Below, one piece after another: positions 36,780 through 45,900 of a stretch of 64,000 nucleotides of DNA (position 1 is the stretch's first letter; every line of letters starts with the position of its first letter). Made by a program: the position numbers and the translations under genes. The DNA is taken from contig NZ_CP054150.1 of assembly GCF_021310995.1 (NCBI RefSeq), positions 2,604,001 to 2,668,000 on the forward strand, written 5' to 3'. The notes beneath the pieces are model-generated. The model did no database searches and was not told the origin of the DNA. It saw only the letters and a program-made list of their open reading frames with translations. The stretch is from Agrobacterium vaccinii. Lineage in GTDB: Bacteria > Pseudomonadota > Alphaproteobacteria > Rhizobiales > Rhizobiaceae.

Positions 36780-37337
36780 TTATGGCTTTGGTGCCGTGGT
36801 CGTGGTGCCATCGGCGGCAGGTGCAGCAGGCGTTGCCGTGCTACCGCTTGCCTTGTCCTTCATCGTGACGAACTCCGGCGCGGCCTTCAGGCTATCTGCA
36901 GTCTCGGTGGTTGTGAGACGGATCGTGCCGCTCTGCGTGTCGCGGGTCACCGTGAGCTTGTCCATGGGGACAGCTACATCCTTGGCACCGATGCCGAGGA
37001 AGCCGCCGACGCCGACCACAGCAGCGACGATGCCGCCATTTTCCTCGAGAATGAGGTTGGTCACGCTGCCGATGCTTTCATCGGTCGAAGTGTAGACCGC
37101 GCTGCCAATATAATCGTTGGCGCTGATCTGGGTGCTGCCCTGTTCGGTTAGATATGCACCACCGGCTGCCGGTGTCGTCGTGGTCGTTGCCGCACCTGGT
37201 GTTGCTGGCGTTGCCGGGGCGGTTGCGCCGGGTGCTGCCGGTGCGGGCTGCGTTGTACCTTGTGCCATAGCAATGGGTGCGAACGTTGTGGAACCCAAGA
37301 GAGCGGCTGTGACGATCGTGGTGAGTGTCTTGTTCAT
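36780..37337 (-). CDS. Exported PRC-barrel domain protein
   Basis: A 185-residue envelope protein with a signal peptide (about 1-25, ending AMA), a low-complexity Ala/Pro/Thr linker (about 27-58), a PRC-barrel domain (about 72-130, IGSAVYTSTDESIGSVTNLILEENGGI), and a second Ala/Thr/Pro tail. Such proteins are frequent members of the general stress regulon in Rhizobiales, and an EcfG-type promoter with 17-base spacer lies about 78 bases upstream. The exact role is unknown; the linkers suggest a flexible periplasmic or surface protein. Confidence 0.87.
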   Translation of the reverse strand: MNKTLTTIVTAALLGSTTFAPIAMAQGTTQPAPAAPGATAPATPATPGAATTTTTPAAGGAYLTEQGSTQISANDYIGSAVYTSTDESIGSVTNLILEENGGIVAAVVGVGGFLGIGAKDVAVPMDKLTVTRDTQSGTIRLTTTETADSLKAAPEFVTMKDKASGSTATPAAPAADGTTTTAPKP

Positions 37338-37414
37338 TTCGTACCTTCCTTGTTATGTCGAATTAACCTGCTCGGGACGGTTGAACCGTTTCTGTGTGAG
37401 CCTGTTGATTTGCA

Positions 37415-37440
37415 AACGGCGGGGGGCTGGAAATGGTTCC
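37415..37440 (-). promoter_or_regulatory. EcfG-type promoter of the PRC-barrel gene
   Basis: On the minus strand GGAAC (37440-37436), 17 bases, CGTT (37418-37415). Spacers of 16 or 17 both occur at EcfG/RpoE2 promoters. A transcript would start near 37408, giving a leader of about 70 bases. Confidence 0.7.
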
Positions 37441-37585
37441 GCCATTTTTTTAGGCATGTAAGTGCTGTTTCAACAGCTAAAATTGATGGATATTCAGGCA
37501 TATTCTGGGATTGCGCAGCATGATGGCTTGGGCCATTCTGCTGTCAGCCACGGTGATTGGAACGCCGTCAAAAACGCGCGAAACA

Positions 37586-39289
37586 ATGCAGAACAATATC
37601 ATTTTCAGATTGAGACAGCGGCTGGCGGGATTTTTCCCAATCGCGCCGATAAGAGTGTATCTCGTTGTAATGACAACGGTTATTACACTTCCGTTGATTA
37701 TTTTCGTCGGTTATCTGATGTTGAAGCTGGAAGCGGACGAGCGCGGCGACCTGCAACGGGAAGCGGTCGAAGATGCGCGCGCCATCAGCCGCAATGTCGA
37801 TCGCCGTTTGCAGGAGATGGCGACCTCTCTCAATCTGCTCTCCCAGTTCCCAGAACTCGAAAATGGTAACCTCGCGGCTTTTCACAACCGTGTGAGTGAG
37901 AGCCTTCAAAAACAGGGCCTTTACGTCATCATCGCGACGTCGGACGGAAAACAGCGTCTCAACAGCCGCGTGTCCTTAGACCACCCGCTGGGCGCCGTGC
38001 CACCCCAAATTCGGTTGCCGGAGGCACTGGCTGCTGGAAGGGTCACGGTATCCAACATCTTTTACGGCAACACCAGCAAGGAATGGGTTTTCAACGTTAT
38101 GCGCCCCCTGCCGCCTGCGCTATCGGCTGCGGGCGATGCCTTGATCATGACCCAGAACGCGCGCGATCTGATGGGGCTGATCTCAACGGATGGCCTGCCA
38201 TCGGACTGGGCAATTGCCATTCTGGACGGCGACCGCAATGTGGTGGCCTCCAGCACGCCCCAGACCATTGCAGCCGGGACACCCTTTGCTCACACCGCGG
38301 CAACGCAGCAGATGCAGGCGTTCAGCGGCAGCTTCGAGGATGAAAACGGTATCATATATGCCTATTCGCAACTGCCCGGCTGGTCATGGAAGGCCGTGAT
38401 CTGGGGCCCGGCCGACAACAGCCAGTCGGCTCTGGCCAGCACGTGGCGCAAGATGATGATCGGCAGTTTCGCCCTTCTCATCATCGCCATTGCCGGTGCC
38501 TATCTGGTTGGCAGGCAGCTTCGCGGCTCGATCCGCCAGTTGGTGGACATGGCACGGCGGATCGGCGAAGGCGAAATCGTCGCGCCCATCGACACCAAGA
38601 TCACCGAGGCCAATCAGGTAGCGATTGCGCTGTCCAACGCATCCTTCGACCGCAGTCAGGCCGAAGACCGCACACATCTGATTTTGCATGAACTCGTCCA
38701 CCGTACGAAGAACATGCTGACGCTGGTTCAGGCCATGATGCGCCAGCTTGCGCGCGAAAACACCACCGTCGAGGAGTTCCAGAAGGAAGTCGATCACCGG
38801 CTTCGCGGTCTGGGCATGTCGATCAGTGCACTGTCAGATGTGCAGTGGCAGGGACTGCCGATGCGCAAGCTGATTGAGACACATCTCGACGTTTTCGGCA
38901 GCGTCGCCGATCAGGTCAAATTGACCGGCGACGATTTCATGCTGTCGCCGGAGGCCGCACAAAATCTCGGGCTCATCGTCCACGAACTGGCCACCAACTC
39001 CATCAAATATGGAGCGCTTTCCGTTCCCTCCGCCAAGGTGGAATTGTCGTGGAAACGCGACGCCGATGCGGGCCAAGACTTGCTGACAATCGACTGGAAT
39101 GAGGTCGGAGGGCCGCCTGCTACGCCTCCCACCCGAAATGGTTTTGGTACGACGATCACCAAACGTCACGCCGAAGGCGCCTTTTCAGCAACGATCACAA
39201 CGGACTATGCGCAAACAGGTTTCCGGTGGACGCTGGTGGCGCCAGCCCATAATTTCATTTCTCAAAAAAATGCGACCGCGCTCGATTAA
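37586..39289 (+). CDS. Membrane HWE-family sensor histidine kinase of the general stress locus (PhyK-like)
   Basis: Predicted sensor that phosphorylates PhyR. The 567-residue product has a first membrane helix (about 22-46) and a periplasmic Cache-like sensor of about 240 residues. A second helix (about 290-308), a HAMP-like region and an HWE kinase core follow. The phospho-acceptor is H372 in HELVHRTKNML, the N-box is HELATNSIKYGALS, and the WNE motif that names the family is present (IDWNEVGG). The frame opens at 37511, but ATG 37586 places the first helix normally; the start is not certain. Being next to phyR and nepR strongly suggests a stress signalling role. The stimulus is unknown. Confidence 0.88.
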   Translation: MQNNIIFRLRQRLAGFFPIAPIRVYLVVMTTVITLPLIIFVGYLMLKLEADERGDLQREAVEDARAISRNVDRRLQEMATSLNLLSQFPELENGNLAAFHNRVSESLQKQGLYVIIATSDGKQRLNSRVSLDHPLGAVPPQIRLPEALAAGRVTVSNIFYGNTSKEWVFNVMRPLPPALSAAGDALIMTQNARDLMGLISTDGLPSDWAIAILDGDRNVVASSTPQTIAAGTPFAHTAATQQMQAFSGSFEDENGIIYAYSQLPGWSWKAVIWGPADNSQSALASTWRKMMIGSFALLIIAIAGAYLVGRQLRGSIRQLVDMARRIGEGEIVAPIDTKITEANQVAIALSNASFDRSQAEDRTHLILHELVHRTKNMLTLVQAMMRQLARENTTVEEFQKEVDHRLRGLGMSISALSDVQWQGLPMRKLIETHLDVFGSVADQVKLTGDDFMLSPEAAQNLGLIVHELATNSIKYGALSVPSAKVELSWKRDADAGQDLLTIDWNEVGGPPATPPTRNGFGTTITKRHAEGAFSATITTDYAQTGFRWTLVAPAHNFISQKNATALD

Positions 39290-39302
39290 TTTTCAAATTG
39301 TT

Positions 39303-39327
39303 GGAACCAACGGCGTGGAGTCGCGTT
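39303..39327 (+). promoter_or_regulatory. EcfG-type promoter of the predicted small RNA
   Basis: GGAAC (39303-39307), 16 bases, CGTT (39324-39327), exact consensus. It lies 13 bases after the kinase stop and points into a 110-base region with no gene but three hairpins. Confidence 0.78.
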
Positions 39328-39332
39328 TTTAT

Positions 39333-39440
39333 GGCAAGCCAAGCCTCTCCCCGTCCCCGCCTGAGGCTTGGCGCATGCAGGTTTTGCCCCTGAAAACCTG
39401 CCATAAATAGCACGGCTCTACGGAGCCGTGCTTTTTTGTC
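39333..39440 (+). ncRNA. Predicted stress-induced small RNA, GsrN-like, with C-rich loop
   Basis: A stretch of about 108 bases without a reading frame that starts six bases after an exact EcfG promoter. It holds three hairpins in a row. Hairpin 1 has a perfect ten-base stem (39338-39347 with 39363-39372) and a 15-base loop containing two CCCC runs (39348-39362). Hairpin 2 has a perfect nine-base stem (39377-39385 with 39393-39401) with a C-rich loop. Hairpin 3 is a strong terminator. Exposed C-rich loops often pair with ribosome-binding sites of target mRNAs. Caulobacter GsrN has the same setting: beside the nepR-sigT locus, own sigma-T promoter, C-rich target loop, about 100 bases. The homology is inferred, not tested. 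Confidence 0.68.
39409..39438 (+). terminator. Rho-independent terminator of the small RNA
   Basis: Ten-base stem AGCACGGCTC / GAGCCGTGCT (39409-39418 with 39423-39432), four-base loop TACG, followed by six T. It would also stop any read-through from the upstream kinase gene. Confidence 0.93.
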
Positions 39441-39532
39441 TCATGCTCATCGTCCGAAAAATTCCAGACTGCATCGCCCTCACTCGCATGACTGCGGGTT
39501 GGTGCGATATCGCTGAGATCGGGAATGGGGGA

Positions 39533-40525
39533 TCAGGTTGGAAGGGGCGCTGGAAATCTCAGGAAATAATCGATGTTGTCTGATGATACCGAGTAGGTGG
39601 CTTCGCCGCCAAGCGCTGCTGGCACGACCTTTTCCAGAACGACGCTGCCGAAGTGGCTGCGCTTGTCTTCGGCTGAGGACAGCGATGCGCCACTGCCACC
39701 GAGCGGTTCCGTCCAGCGAACCTCGAAGAACTCGCCGTCCTTGCGACAATCGAGCGTCAACGGCAGATGGCGAGACAGATTTCCACCATGGCTGACCGTG
39801 TTTACCACCAGTTCATGAAAGGCGAGACCCACGTAAAGAGCGCCATTGGGATTGAGAAGAAGGTTGTCCCCCTTCATCTGTATCAGGTGCGGATATTCCG
39901 GCAGATACATATCGGCTTGCTGTTTCAACAGATCGAAAATTTCGGCGCCGCGCCAGTCCGAATCCGTAATCAAATCCTGCGACTGTGCCAGCGCGTGTAG
40001 CCTGCCGCGAAACTTCCGCAGAAAATCTTCCTTGGTGAAGCTGAAGCGGGCCGTCTGGGCCGACAAGCTTTGAATGATGGCGAGAAGATTTTTCGAGCGG
40101 TGGCTGACTTCACGCAACAGCGAGCGCAACAGTTGCTCACGTCGTCTTTCGACGGAGATTTCTCTGATGGTCGTCTTGAGCACGCGCTGCCCGGACATGT
40201 TGACGGTTGAATAGACGTGGAATTGGAAGGTCCGATCCTTGCCTGCACTGACTTCAAGCATTCCACGACTGCCTGCGGATGTCAGGTCTTTCTTCAGGTC
40301 GGACAGTCTTGCCGAAAGGTCAGGGCCGAACATCGAGAGGTCGGTTGGGTCCTCGCCTGTTTCACCAGGGAGGCTCCACACGTCGGGCAGATTCGCGATG
40401 AAGATATATTCCTTATCACGGTCTTGGAGCATGACCGTCTCGTCAGAGTCGAGAAGGGCGAGCACGAGTGAATCGTGCAGGTCGCCCTCGTCTCTCCCAG
40501 CATTATGCCACGCCAGCCGATGCAA
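39533..40525 (-). CDS. Soluble HWE-family histidine kinase of the general stress locus
   Basis: A 330-residue cytoplasmic kinase with no membrane segment. Residues 1-125 form a short PAS-like sensor; the phospho-acceptor is H142 in EVSHRSKNLL. The ATP domain is divergent, with N-box FHELVVNTVSHGG and the WTE motif (VRWTEPLGG) of the HWE family. The start is TTG 40525, six bases after AGGAG; no ATG fits. It lies 112 bases downstream of phyR on the same strand but has its own exact EcfG promoter, so the stress sigma factor would raise its level. Whether it activates PhyR or acts as a phosphatase or brake is open. Confidence 0.85.
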   Translation of the reverse strand: MHRLAWHNAGRDEGDLHDSLVLALLDSDETVMLQDRDKEYIFIANLPDVWSLPGETGEDPTDLSMFGPDLSARLSDLKKDLTSAGSRGMLEVSAGKDRTFQFHVYSTVNMSGQRVLKTTIREISVERRREQLLRSLLREVSHRSKNLLAIIQSLSAQTARFSFTKEDFLRKFRGRLHALAQSQDLITDSDWRGAEIFDLLKQQADMYLPEYPHLIQMKGDNLLLNPNGALYVGLAFHELVVNTVSHGGNLSRHLPLTLDCRKDGEFFEVRWTEPLGGSGASLSSAEDKRSHFGSVVLEKVVPAALGGEATYSVSSDNIDYFLRFPAPLPT

Positions 40526-40587
40526 TATGGTCTCCTAACGGGGAACGGCGGTTAAGGTCGCGATGTCCGGAACAACATGCAGACCTC

Positions 40588-40612
40588 AACGCCGGCTACC
40601 AACCCGAGTTCC
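40588..40612 (-). promoter_or_regulatory. EcfG-type promoter of the soluble HWE kinase gene
   Basis: On the minus strand GGAAC (40612-40608), 16 bases, CGTT (40591-40588), exact consensus, 63 bases before the TTG start. It lies in the gap after the phyR stop, making the kinase gene independently inducible. Confidence 0.75.
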
Positions 40613-40637
40613 AAAGTCTCTCAAAGTTCACTGTTGT

Positions 40638-41432
40638 TTATGCAGCGACACGTGAACTTTCATTGAAGAACAGCGCCTGGCTGATAAGCGCCTTGACCAT
40701 GTCCGGGTTGAACGGCTTGGTCACGAGGAAGGTCGGCTCAGGACGTTCACCGGTCAGAAGACGCTCTGGGAATGCCGTGATGAAAATGACCGGAAGGGTC
40801 GTCATCTGAAGGATTTCCTTCATGGCTTCTAGACCGGAGCTACCATCGGCAAGCTGGATATCCGCAAGGATCATCTTGGGCTGCGTGCGGTGGAACAGTT
40901 CCAGTGCTTCCTTATGGGTGCGGGCAATACCGGTAACGTTGTGACCCAGGTCGGTCACCATCTGCTCGATATCCATCGCGATCAGAGGCTCGTCCTCGAT
41001 GATCATAATATCGGTCGCGACCTGGCGGGCGATTTCGGATGCCGCTTCATCGATTAGCTTGCTGACCTGCGATTCAGGAACGCGCAAAATTTCGGCAACT
41101 TCAGCGAGGGAGAATTCTTCGACCGTGGTCAGAAGGAATGCCTGACGCGGCACAGCCGGGACGGCGGAAAGATTGGCTGATGCCCGCTTTTCCCAGCCTG
41201 TCAGGTTTTCATCCGTCTTGATGTTGATCGTGACGGAACTAAAGATCGAAACGAACAATTGGTACAGCGAGACGCGATCACTGCTGGTCTGCGGAAAAAT
41301 GCTGACATCGGCGATGAGCGCTTCAAGGCTTGCGGCAACATAGGCGTCACCGGTAGATTGTGAACCGCAGACAGCACGCGCAAACCTGCGGAGATAAGGC
41401 AGATGCGCTGCTATGCGTGTAGAAACTGACAT
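40638..41432 (-). CDS. phyR: PhyR, response regulator with sigma-factor-like domain (anti-anti-sigma factor)
   Basis: Master switch of the alphaproteobacterial general stress response. In the 264-residue product, residues 1-135 form an ECF sigma-like domain (RQAFLLTTVEEFSLAEVAEILRVPESQVSKLI) and residues 140-260 a receiver. The phospho-acceptor is D191 (MILADIQLADG), with acidic residues E146/D147, T219 and K239 (TKPF) in place and the FITAFPERLLTG segment of PhyR-type receivers. When phosphorylated it binds NepR and frees EcfG. ATG 41432 gives the family N terminus; 25 upstream codons are rejected. Divergent from nepR-ecfG, with an exact EcfG promoter, hence positive feedback. Confidence 0.95.
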   Translation of the reverse strand: MSVSTRIAAHLPYLRRFARAVCGSQSTGDAYVAASLEALIADVSIFPQTSSDRVSLYQLFVSIFSSVTINIKTDENLTGWEKRASANLSAVPAVPRQAFLLTTVEEFSLAEVAEILRVPESQVSKLIDEAASEIARQVATDIMIIEDEPLIAMDIEQMVTDLGHNVTGIARTHKEALELFHRTQPKMILADIQLADGSSGLEAMKEILQMTTLPVIFITAFPERLLTGERPEPTFLVTKPFNPDMVKALISQALFFNESSRVAA

Positions 41433-41480
41433 GGAATTCTCCCCTGTACATGCGGCTTGCAACGCAAACCTAATCGAAAA

Positions 41481-41505
41481 AACGTGGCATTCAAAAAAAA
41501 GTTCC
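41481..41505 (-). promoter_or_regulatory. EcfG-type promoter of phyR
   Basis: On the minus strand GGAAC (41505-41501), 16 bases including eight T, CGTT (41484-41481), exact consensus, 48 bases before the phyR start. Its -35 box is only eight bases from that of the divergent nepR promoter. Confidence 0.85.
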
Positions 41506-41513
41506 AACCGAAC

Positions 41514-41538
41514 GGAACAATTTTTTTAGCCATGCATT
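41514..41538 (+). promoter_or_regulatory. EcfG-type promoter of nepR-ecfG (imperfect -10)
   Basis: GGAAC (41514-41518), 16 bases, CATT (41535-41538). One base differs from CGTT, but it satisfies the looser GGAAC-N18-TT form described for Sinorhizobium RpoE2. It lies 33 bases before the nepR start. The weaker box could set a lower feedback gain than at phyR. Confidence 0.62.
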
Positions 41539-41571
41539 GATGTCGAGGTCACCAAAGGAATACCGGAAATC

Positions 41572-41772
41572 ATGAACATGTTTCAATCGGATCAGGATCC
41601 GTCTGAAAAGGGAACGTCACCGACGGTTCCCGACTCAGGTAGAGCCGTTATCTCTCGCAAATTACGAGAACTATACGACGCAGTTCAGGACGAGGGCATC
41701 CCGGACAAATTCCTCGATCTTCTTGAAAAGCTCGACGAAGCTGAAAATAACGCAAAGGCTTCGAGGCGATAA
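41572..41772 (+). CDS. nepR: NepR, anti-sigma factor of the general stress response
   Basis: A 66-residue protein that holds EcfG inactive until phosphorylated PhyR takes it away. The conserved NepR core (ISRKLRELYDAVQDEGIP followed by DKFLDLLEKLDEAE) spans residues 27-58, after a variable N-terminal tail. Its TAA stop shares one base with the ecfG ATG (TAATG), coupling anti-sigma and sigma synthesis. Length and place are as expected. Confidence 0.94.
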   Translation: MNMFQSDQDPSEKGTSPTVPDSGRAVISRKLRELYDAVQDEGIPDKFLDLLEKLDEAENNAKASRR

Positions 41773-42329
41773 TGGTCACAGAACCGAGCAAGAATGAGCA
41801 CAATTTCAAGCGCGAGATGCTGGCCGCTTTGCCAAATCTGCGCGCCTTCGCCATCTCTCTGATCAGATCCCGTGACCGCGCCGACGACCTCGTGCAGGAT
41901 ACGATCATGAAGGCATGGGCGAAGCAGGAAAGCTACCAACCCGGCACCAATATGCGTGCCTGGCTCGTCACGATCCTTCGCAACGAGTTTTACAGCCAGA
42001 TCAGAAAATCCGGTCGTGAGGTTCAGGATACGGACGGGGCTTACACATCGCGCCTTTCCGTGCCTCCAGAGCAGCATGGTTCTGTTGACCTGCAGGACTT
42101 CAGGCAGGCCCTAGCCAAGTTGCCTGAAGATCAGCGTGAAGCCATTTTGCTGATCGGCGCATCGGGTTTTGCCTATGAGGAAGCCGCTGAGATTTGCGGA
42201 TGCCCTGTCGGCACTATCAAGAGCCGCGTCAGCCGCGCGCGCCTGCGCCTTCAGGAGTTGTTGGGCATCGAGAACGAAAACGAGTTTGGTCCAGATGCGC
42301 AAATGACAGCTGCTGCTGCCGTTCGCTAA
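41772..42329 (+). CDS. ecfG: EcfG, general stress response ECF sigma factor
   Basis: ECF sigma factor (group ECF15) that reads promoters of the GGAAC-N16/17-CGTT type. The 185-residue product has region 2 (LRAFAISLIRSRDRADDLVQDTIMKAWAK) at about 22-50 and region 4 (KLPEDQREAILLIGASGFAYEEAAEICGCPVGTIKSRVSRARLRL) at about 115-160. It is translationally coupled to nepR and ends before a strong bidirectional terminator. Its likely targets in this window are listed as separate promoter features. Confidence 0.95.
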   Translation: MVTEPSKNEHNFKREMLAALPNLRAFAISLIRSRDRADDLVQDTIMKAWAKQESYQPGTNMRAWLVTILRNEFYSQIRKSGREVQDTDGAYTSRLSVPPEQHGSVDLQDFRQALAKLPEDQREAILLIGASGFAYEEAAEICGCPVGTIKSRVSRARLRLQELLGIENENEFGPDAQMTAAAAVR

Positions 42330-42352
42330 GGCAAGATGATCTGTAGAAACTG

Positions 42353-42386
42353 AAAACGGCGCGACTCTCGAAGTCGCGCCGTTTTT
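42353..42386. terminator. Bidirectional terminator between ecfG and putR
   Basis: Fourteen-base stem AAAACGGCGCGACT / AGTCGCGCCGTTTT around a five-base loop, with A and T runs on both sides. Confidence 0.93.
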
Positions 42387-42856
42387 CATATGCCAACGTC
42401 CTTGACCGATTGCATCACCACGAATGTCGAGGTGTTGGCAACACAGGGCAGGCTGGAGATTTTCTCGCCCAGCACCCGCCGGTATTTGCGAATATCGGTG
42501 GTGCGGACCTTCAACAGATAGTCGAACGCACCGGCGATCATGTGGCACTCTTCCACTTCCCTGATCTTGCGCACAGCCGTGTTGAAATCCTCCAGCGCCT
42601 TTTCCCGCGTATCGGATAATTTGACCTCTGTGAAAGCAATATGCTCCAGCCCCAGCTTGGCGGGATCGAGCGTGGCGCGGAAGCCGAGAATATAGCCCTC
42701 CTCCACCAGCCGTTTCAGGCGCGTCTGGCACGGCGTCTTGGAAAGGCCGACCTGGCTGGAAAGCTGCGCCATGGACATGCGCCCATCCTCACTCAACACC
42801 TCCAGTATCTTCAAATCGAAATGATCCAGATCGCCTGTTTCAAGAAGTTTTACCAT
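42386..42856 (-). CDS. putR: Lrp/AsnC-family regulator of proline catabolism (PutR)
   Basis: A 156-residue Lrp-type regulator with an N-terminal helix-turn-helix (LKILEVLSEDGRMSMAQLSSQVGLSKTPCQTRLKRL region) and an AsnC-type effector domain (AGAFDYLLKVRTTDI). It is divergent from putA across about 140 bases, the arrangement known from Agrobacterium and Rhodobacter PutR, where it activates putA in response to proline. ATG 42856 is preferred; 12 upstream codons are open but lack family resemblance. The identification rests on position plus family. Confidence 0.9.
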   Translation of the reverse strand: MVKLLETGDLDHFDLKILEVLSEDGRMSMAQLSSQVGLSKTPCQTRLKRLVEEGYILGFRATLDPAKLGLEHIAFTEVKLSDTREKALEDFNTAVRKIREVEECHMIAGAFDYLLKVRTTDIRKYRRVLGEKISSLPCVANTSTFVVMQSVKDVGI

Positions 42857-42994
42857 TCGATAATCCGCTTTTATCTGCCAATATAAGTTCATTCAGACTG
42901 ATATATCCTCGAAATAAGTCCATATCAATTTCTTCGACAATGATATTCTGGCTTTGGAGGAAGAGCGGTCGCCAGCAATGTCGCGCCTCCAGAT

Positions 42995-45900
42995 ATGTTC
43001 AAGGGAAACGGACCGATGACGGGACTTGCAGCAGTAACCGAAAACGACAGCGCGCAGACCATTTTCGGCGATTTTGCGCCGCCAGTGGGTCCGCAATCGC
43101 CGTTGCGCAAAGCCATTACCGCGGCTTACCGCCGGTCCGAACCGGAATGCATCGATGCATTGTTGCCGGATGCCACGGTCACACCTGAACAGGCGACGAC
43201 GATCCGGGCAACAGCCCGCAAGCTGGTCTCCGCACTTCGCTCTAAAGCCAAGGGCACCGGTGTCGAAGGTCTGGTGCAGGAATATTCCCTCTCCAGCCAG
43301 GAAGGCGTGGCGTTGATGTGCCTTGCCGAGGCGCTGCTGCGGATTCCCGATGCAGCCACCCGCGACGCGCTGATCCGCGACAAGATCGCAACCGGCGACT
43401 GGAGATCACATCTGGGCGGCGGTCGTTCTTTGTTCGTCAACGCTGCGACCTGGGGTCTCGTCATCACCGGGAAGCTGACTTCTACCGTCAACGACAAAGG
43501 CTTGTCTGCTGCACTAACGAAGCTGATTTCGCGCGCAGGCGAACCCGTCATCCGCCGGGGCGTCGATATGGCCATGCGCATGATGGGCGAGCAGTTTGTA
43601 ACCGGCCAGACCATTGGCGAGGCCATTAATCGCTCGAAAGCGCTTGAGGCGCAGGGGTTTCAGTATTCCTACGACATGCTGGGTGAAGCTGCGACCACGG
43701 CCAAAGATGCAGAGCGTTATTACCGTGACTACGAGCAGGCGATCCATGCCATCGGCAAGGCTTCGGCTGGTCGTGGGGTCTATGGTGGCCCCGGCATTTC
43801 CATCAAGCTGTCTGCACTCCACCCCCGCTATGTGCGGGGACAGGCAGAGCGTGTCATGGGCGAGCTTTTGCCGCGCGTGAAGGCGCTGATGGTACTGGCA
43901 AAAGGCTACGACATCGGTCTCAACATCGATGCCGAGGAAGCCGACCGGCTGGAACTGTCGCTCGACCTTCTGGAAGCCGTTGCGCTGGACCCCGATCTCG
44001 GCACATGGCAGGGCCTCGGCTTCGTGGTGCAGGCCTATAGCCGTCGCTGCCCCTTCGTGCTGGATTACATCATCGATCTCGCCCGCAGATCGAACCGCCG
44101 CATCATGGTTCGTCTGGTCAAGGGCGCCTATTGGGATGCCGAAATCAAGCGGGCACAGCAGGATGGCCTGGAAGGCTTTCCCGTTTTCACCCGCAAGGTC
44201 CATACGGATGTGTCCTACATTGCCTGTGCGCGAAAACTTCTGGGTGCCCGCGACGTGATCTTCCCGCAATTTGCGACCCACAATGCACAGTCCCTCGCCA
44301 CGATCTATCATCTGGCGGGGCCTGACTTCAAAATCGGCGATTACGAGTTCCAGTGCCTGCATGGCATGGGCGAGCCGCTCTACAGCGAAGTCGTGGGCAG
44401 ACGAAAGCTTGACCGGCCCTGCCGCTTTTACGCGCCCGTGGGAACGCATGAAACATTGCTGGCCTATCTCGTGCGTCGCCTCCTGGAAAACGGTGCGAAC
44501 TCCTCCTTCGTCAACCGCATCGCAGACCCAGATGTGGCCATCGACAGCCTGCTGGAAGACCCTGTTGCCGTCGTTTCCGCCATGCCAGTGGCCGGTGCAC
44601 AGCATGAGAAAATCGCAAAGCCTGCCGATCTCTATCGCGAACGCCGCAATTCCGGCGGGCTCGATCTTGCCAATGAAGACACACTTGCCGCATTGAGCGA
44701 CGCTCTGTCCGCAAGTGCAACGATGGACTGGAAAGCAGCACCACCGCAGGCCAGCGGCTCCACCCGCGCCGTCGTCAATCCCGGCGATCACAATGATCTG
44801 GTGGGTTTCGTCATCGAACCGCGTGAAGAAGACGTGACGGCTGCGCTGAAGGCTGCCGCGCAATCGACATGGCCGCAGACCAACGTCGAGCAACGTGCAG
44901 CCTGCCTGGAAAAAGCGGCTGATCTGATGCAGGCGAAATTGCCGGTGCTGCTGGGTCTCATCATGCGCGAGGCGGGAAAATCTGCGCCGAACGCCATTGC
45001 CGAGGTGCGCGAAGCCATCGATTTTCTGCGCTATTACGCGCAGGAGGCACGCAGGACGTTCGGGCCCGACCAGCAGGCGCTCGGGACCGTCGTCTGCATC
45101 AGCCCATGGAATTTTCCGCTGGCGATCTTCATTGGACAGGTCGCGGCGGCACTGGTGGCGGGCAACACGGTCCTGGCAAAGCCCGCCGAGGAAACGCCAC
45201 TGATTGCCGCTGAAGGCGTGCGTCTGTTGCACGAGGCGGGCGTGCCCGCAGATGCAGTGCAGCTTCTTCCTGGTGATGGCAAGACCGGCGGGCTGCTGGT
45301 GGGCGCCGAGGAAACAGCCGGTGTGATGTTTACAGGCTCCACTGAGGTGGCCCGCCTGATCCAGAAGCAGTTGAGCAAGAGGGTTCTTGGCAACGGCCAG
45401 CCCATTCCGCTGATTGCGGAAACGGGTGGACAGAACGCCATGATCGTCGATTCCTCGGCCCTTGCCGAACAGGTGGTGGCGGACGTCATCGCTTCGGCCT
45501 TCGATAGCGCCGGTCAGCGCTGCTCGGCATTGCGCGTTCTCTGCCTTCAGGATGACGTGGCGGAAAAAACCCTGACGATGCTGAAAGGCGCGCTGCATGA
45601 ACTGCGTATCGGCAGGACCGACCGGCTGTCCGTGGATGTCGGCCCCGTCATTACGCAGGAAGCCAAGGACAACATCGAAAAGCACATCGAAGCCATGCGT
45701 GCGCTTGGCAACCGGATCGAGCAGATCACGCTGACCGGCGAAACCGGCAAGGGCACCTTCGTTCCACCGACGATCATCGAGCTGAAATCCCTGTCCGACC
45801 TGAAGCACGAGGTCTTCGGACCCGTCTTGCACGTCATCCGCTTCCAGCGCGAAAAGCTCGACAGGCTGATCGATGACATCAACGCCACGGGTTACGGCCT

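Noticed and set aside
37511..37585. Longer N terminus of the membrane HWE kinase
   Set aside because: It adds a weakly hydrophobic stretch of about 25 residues without a ribosome-binding site; not excluded, but the shorter form gives a normal first membrane helix.
43514..45832. 772-codon open frame antisense to putA
   Set aside because: It mirrors the codons of putA, has no recognisable domain or ribosome-binding site, and long antisense frames are expected in GC-rich genes.
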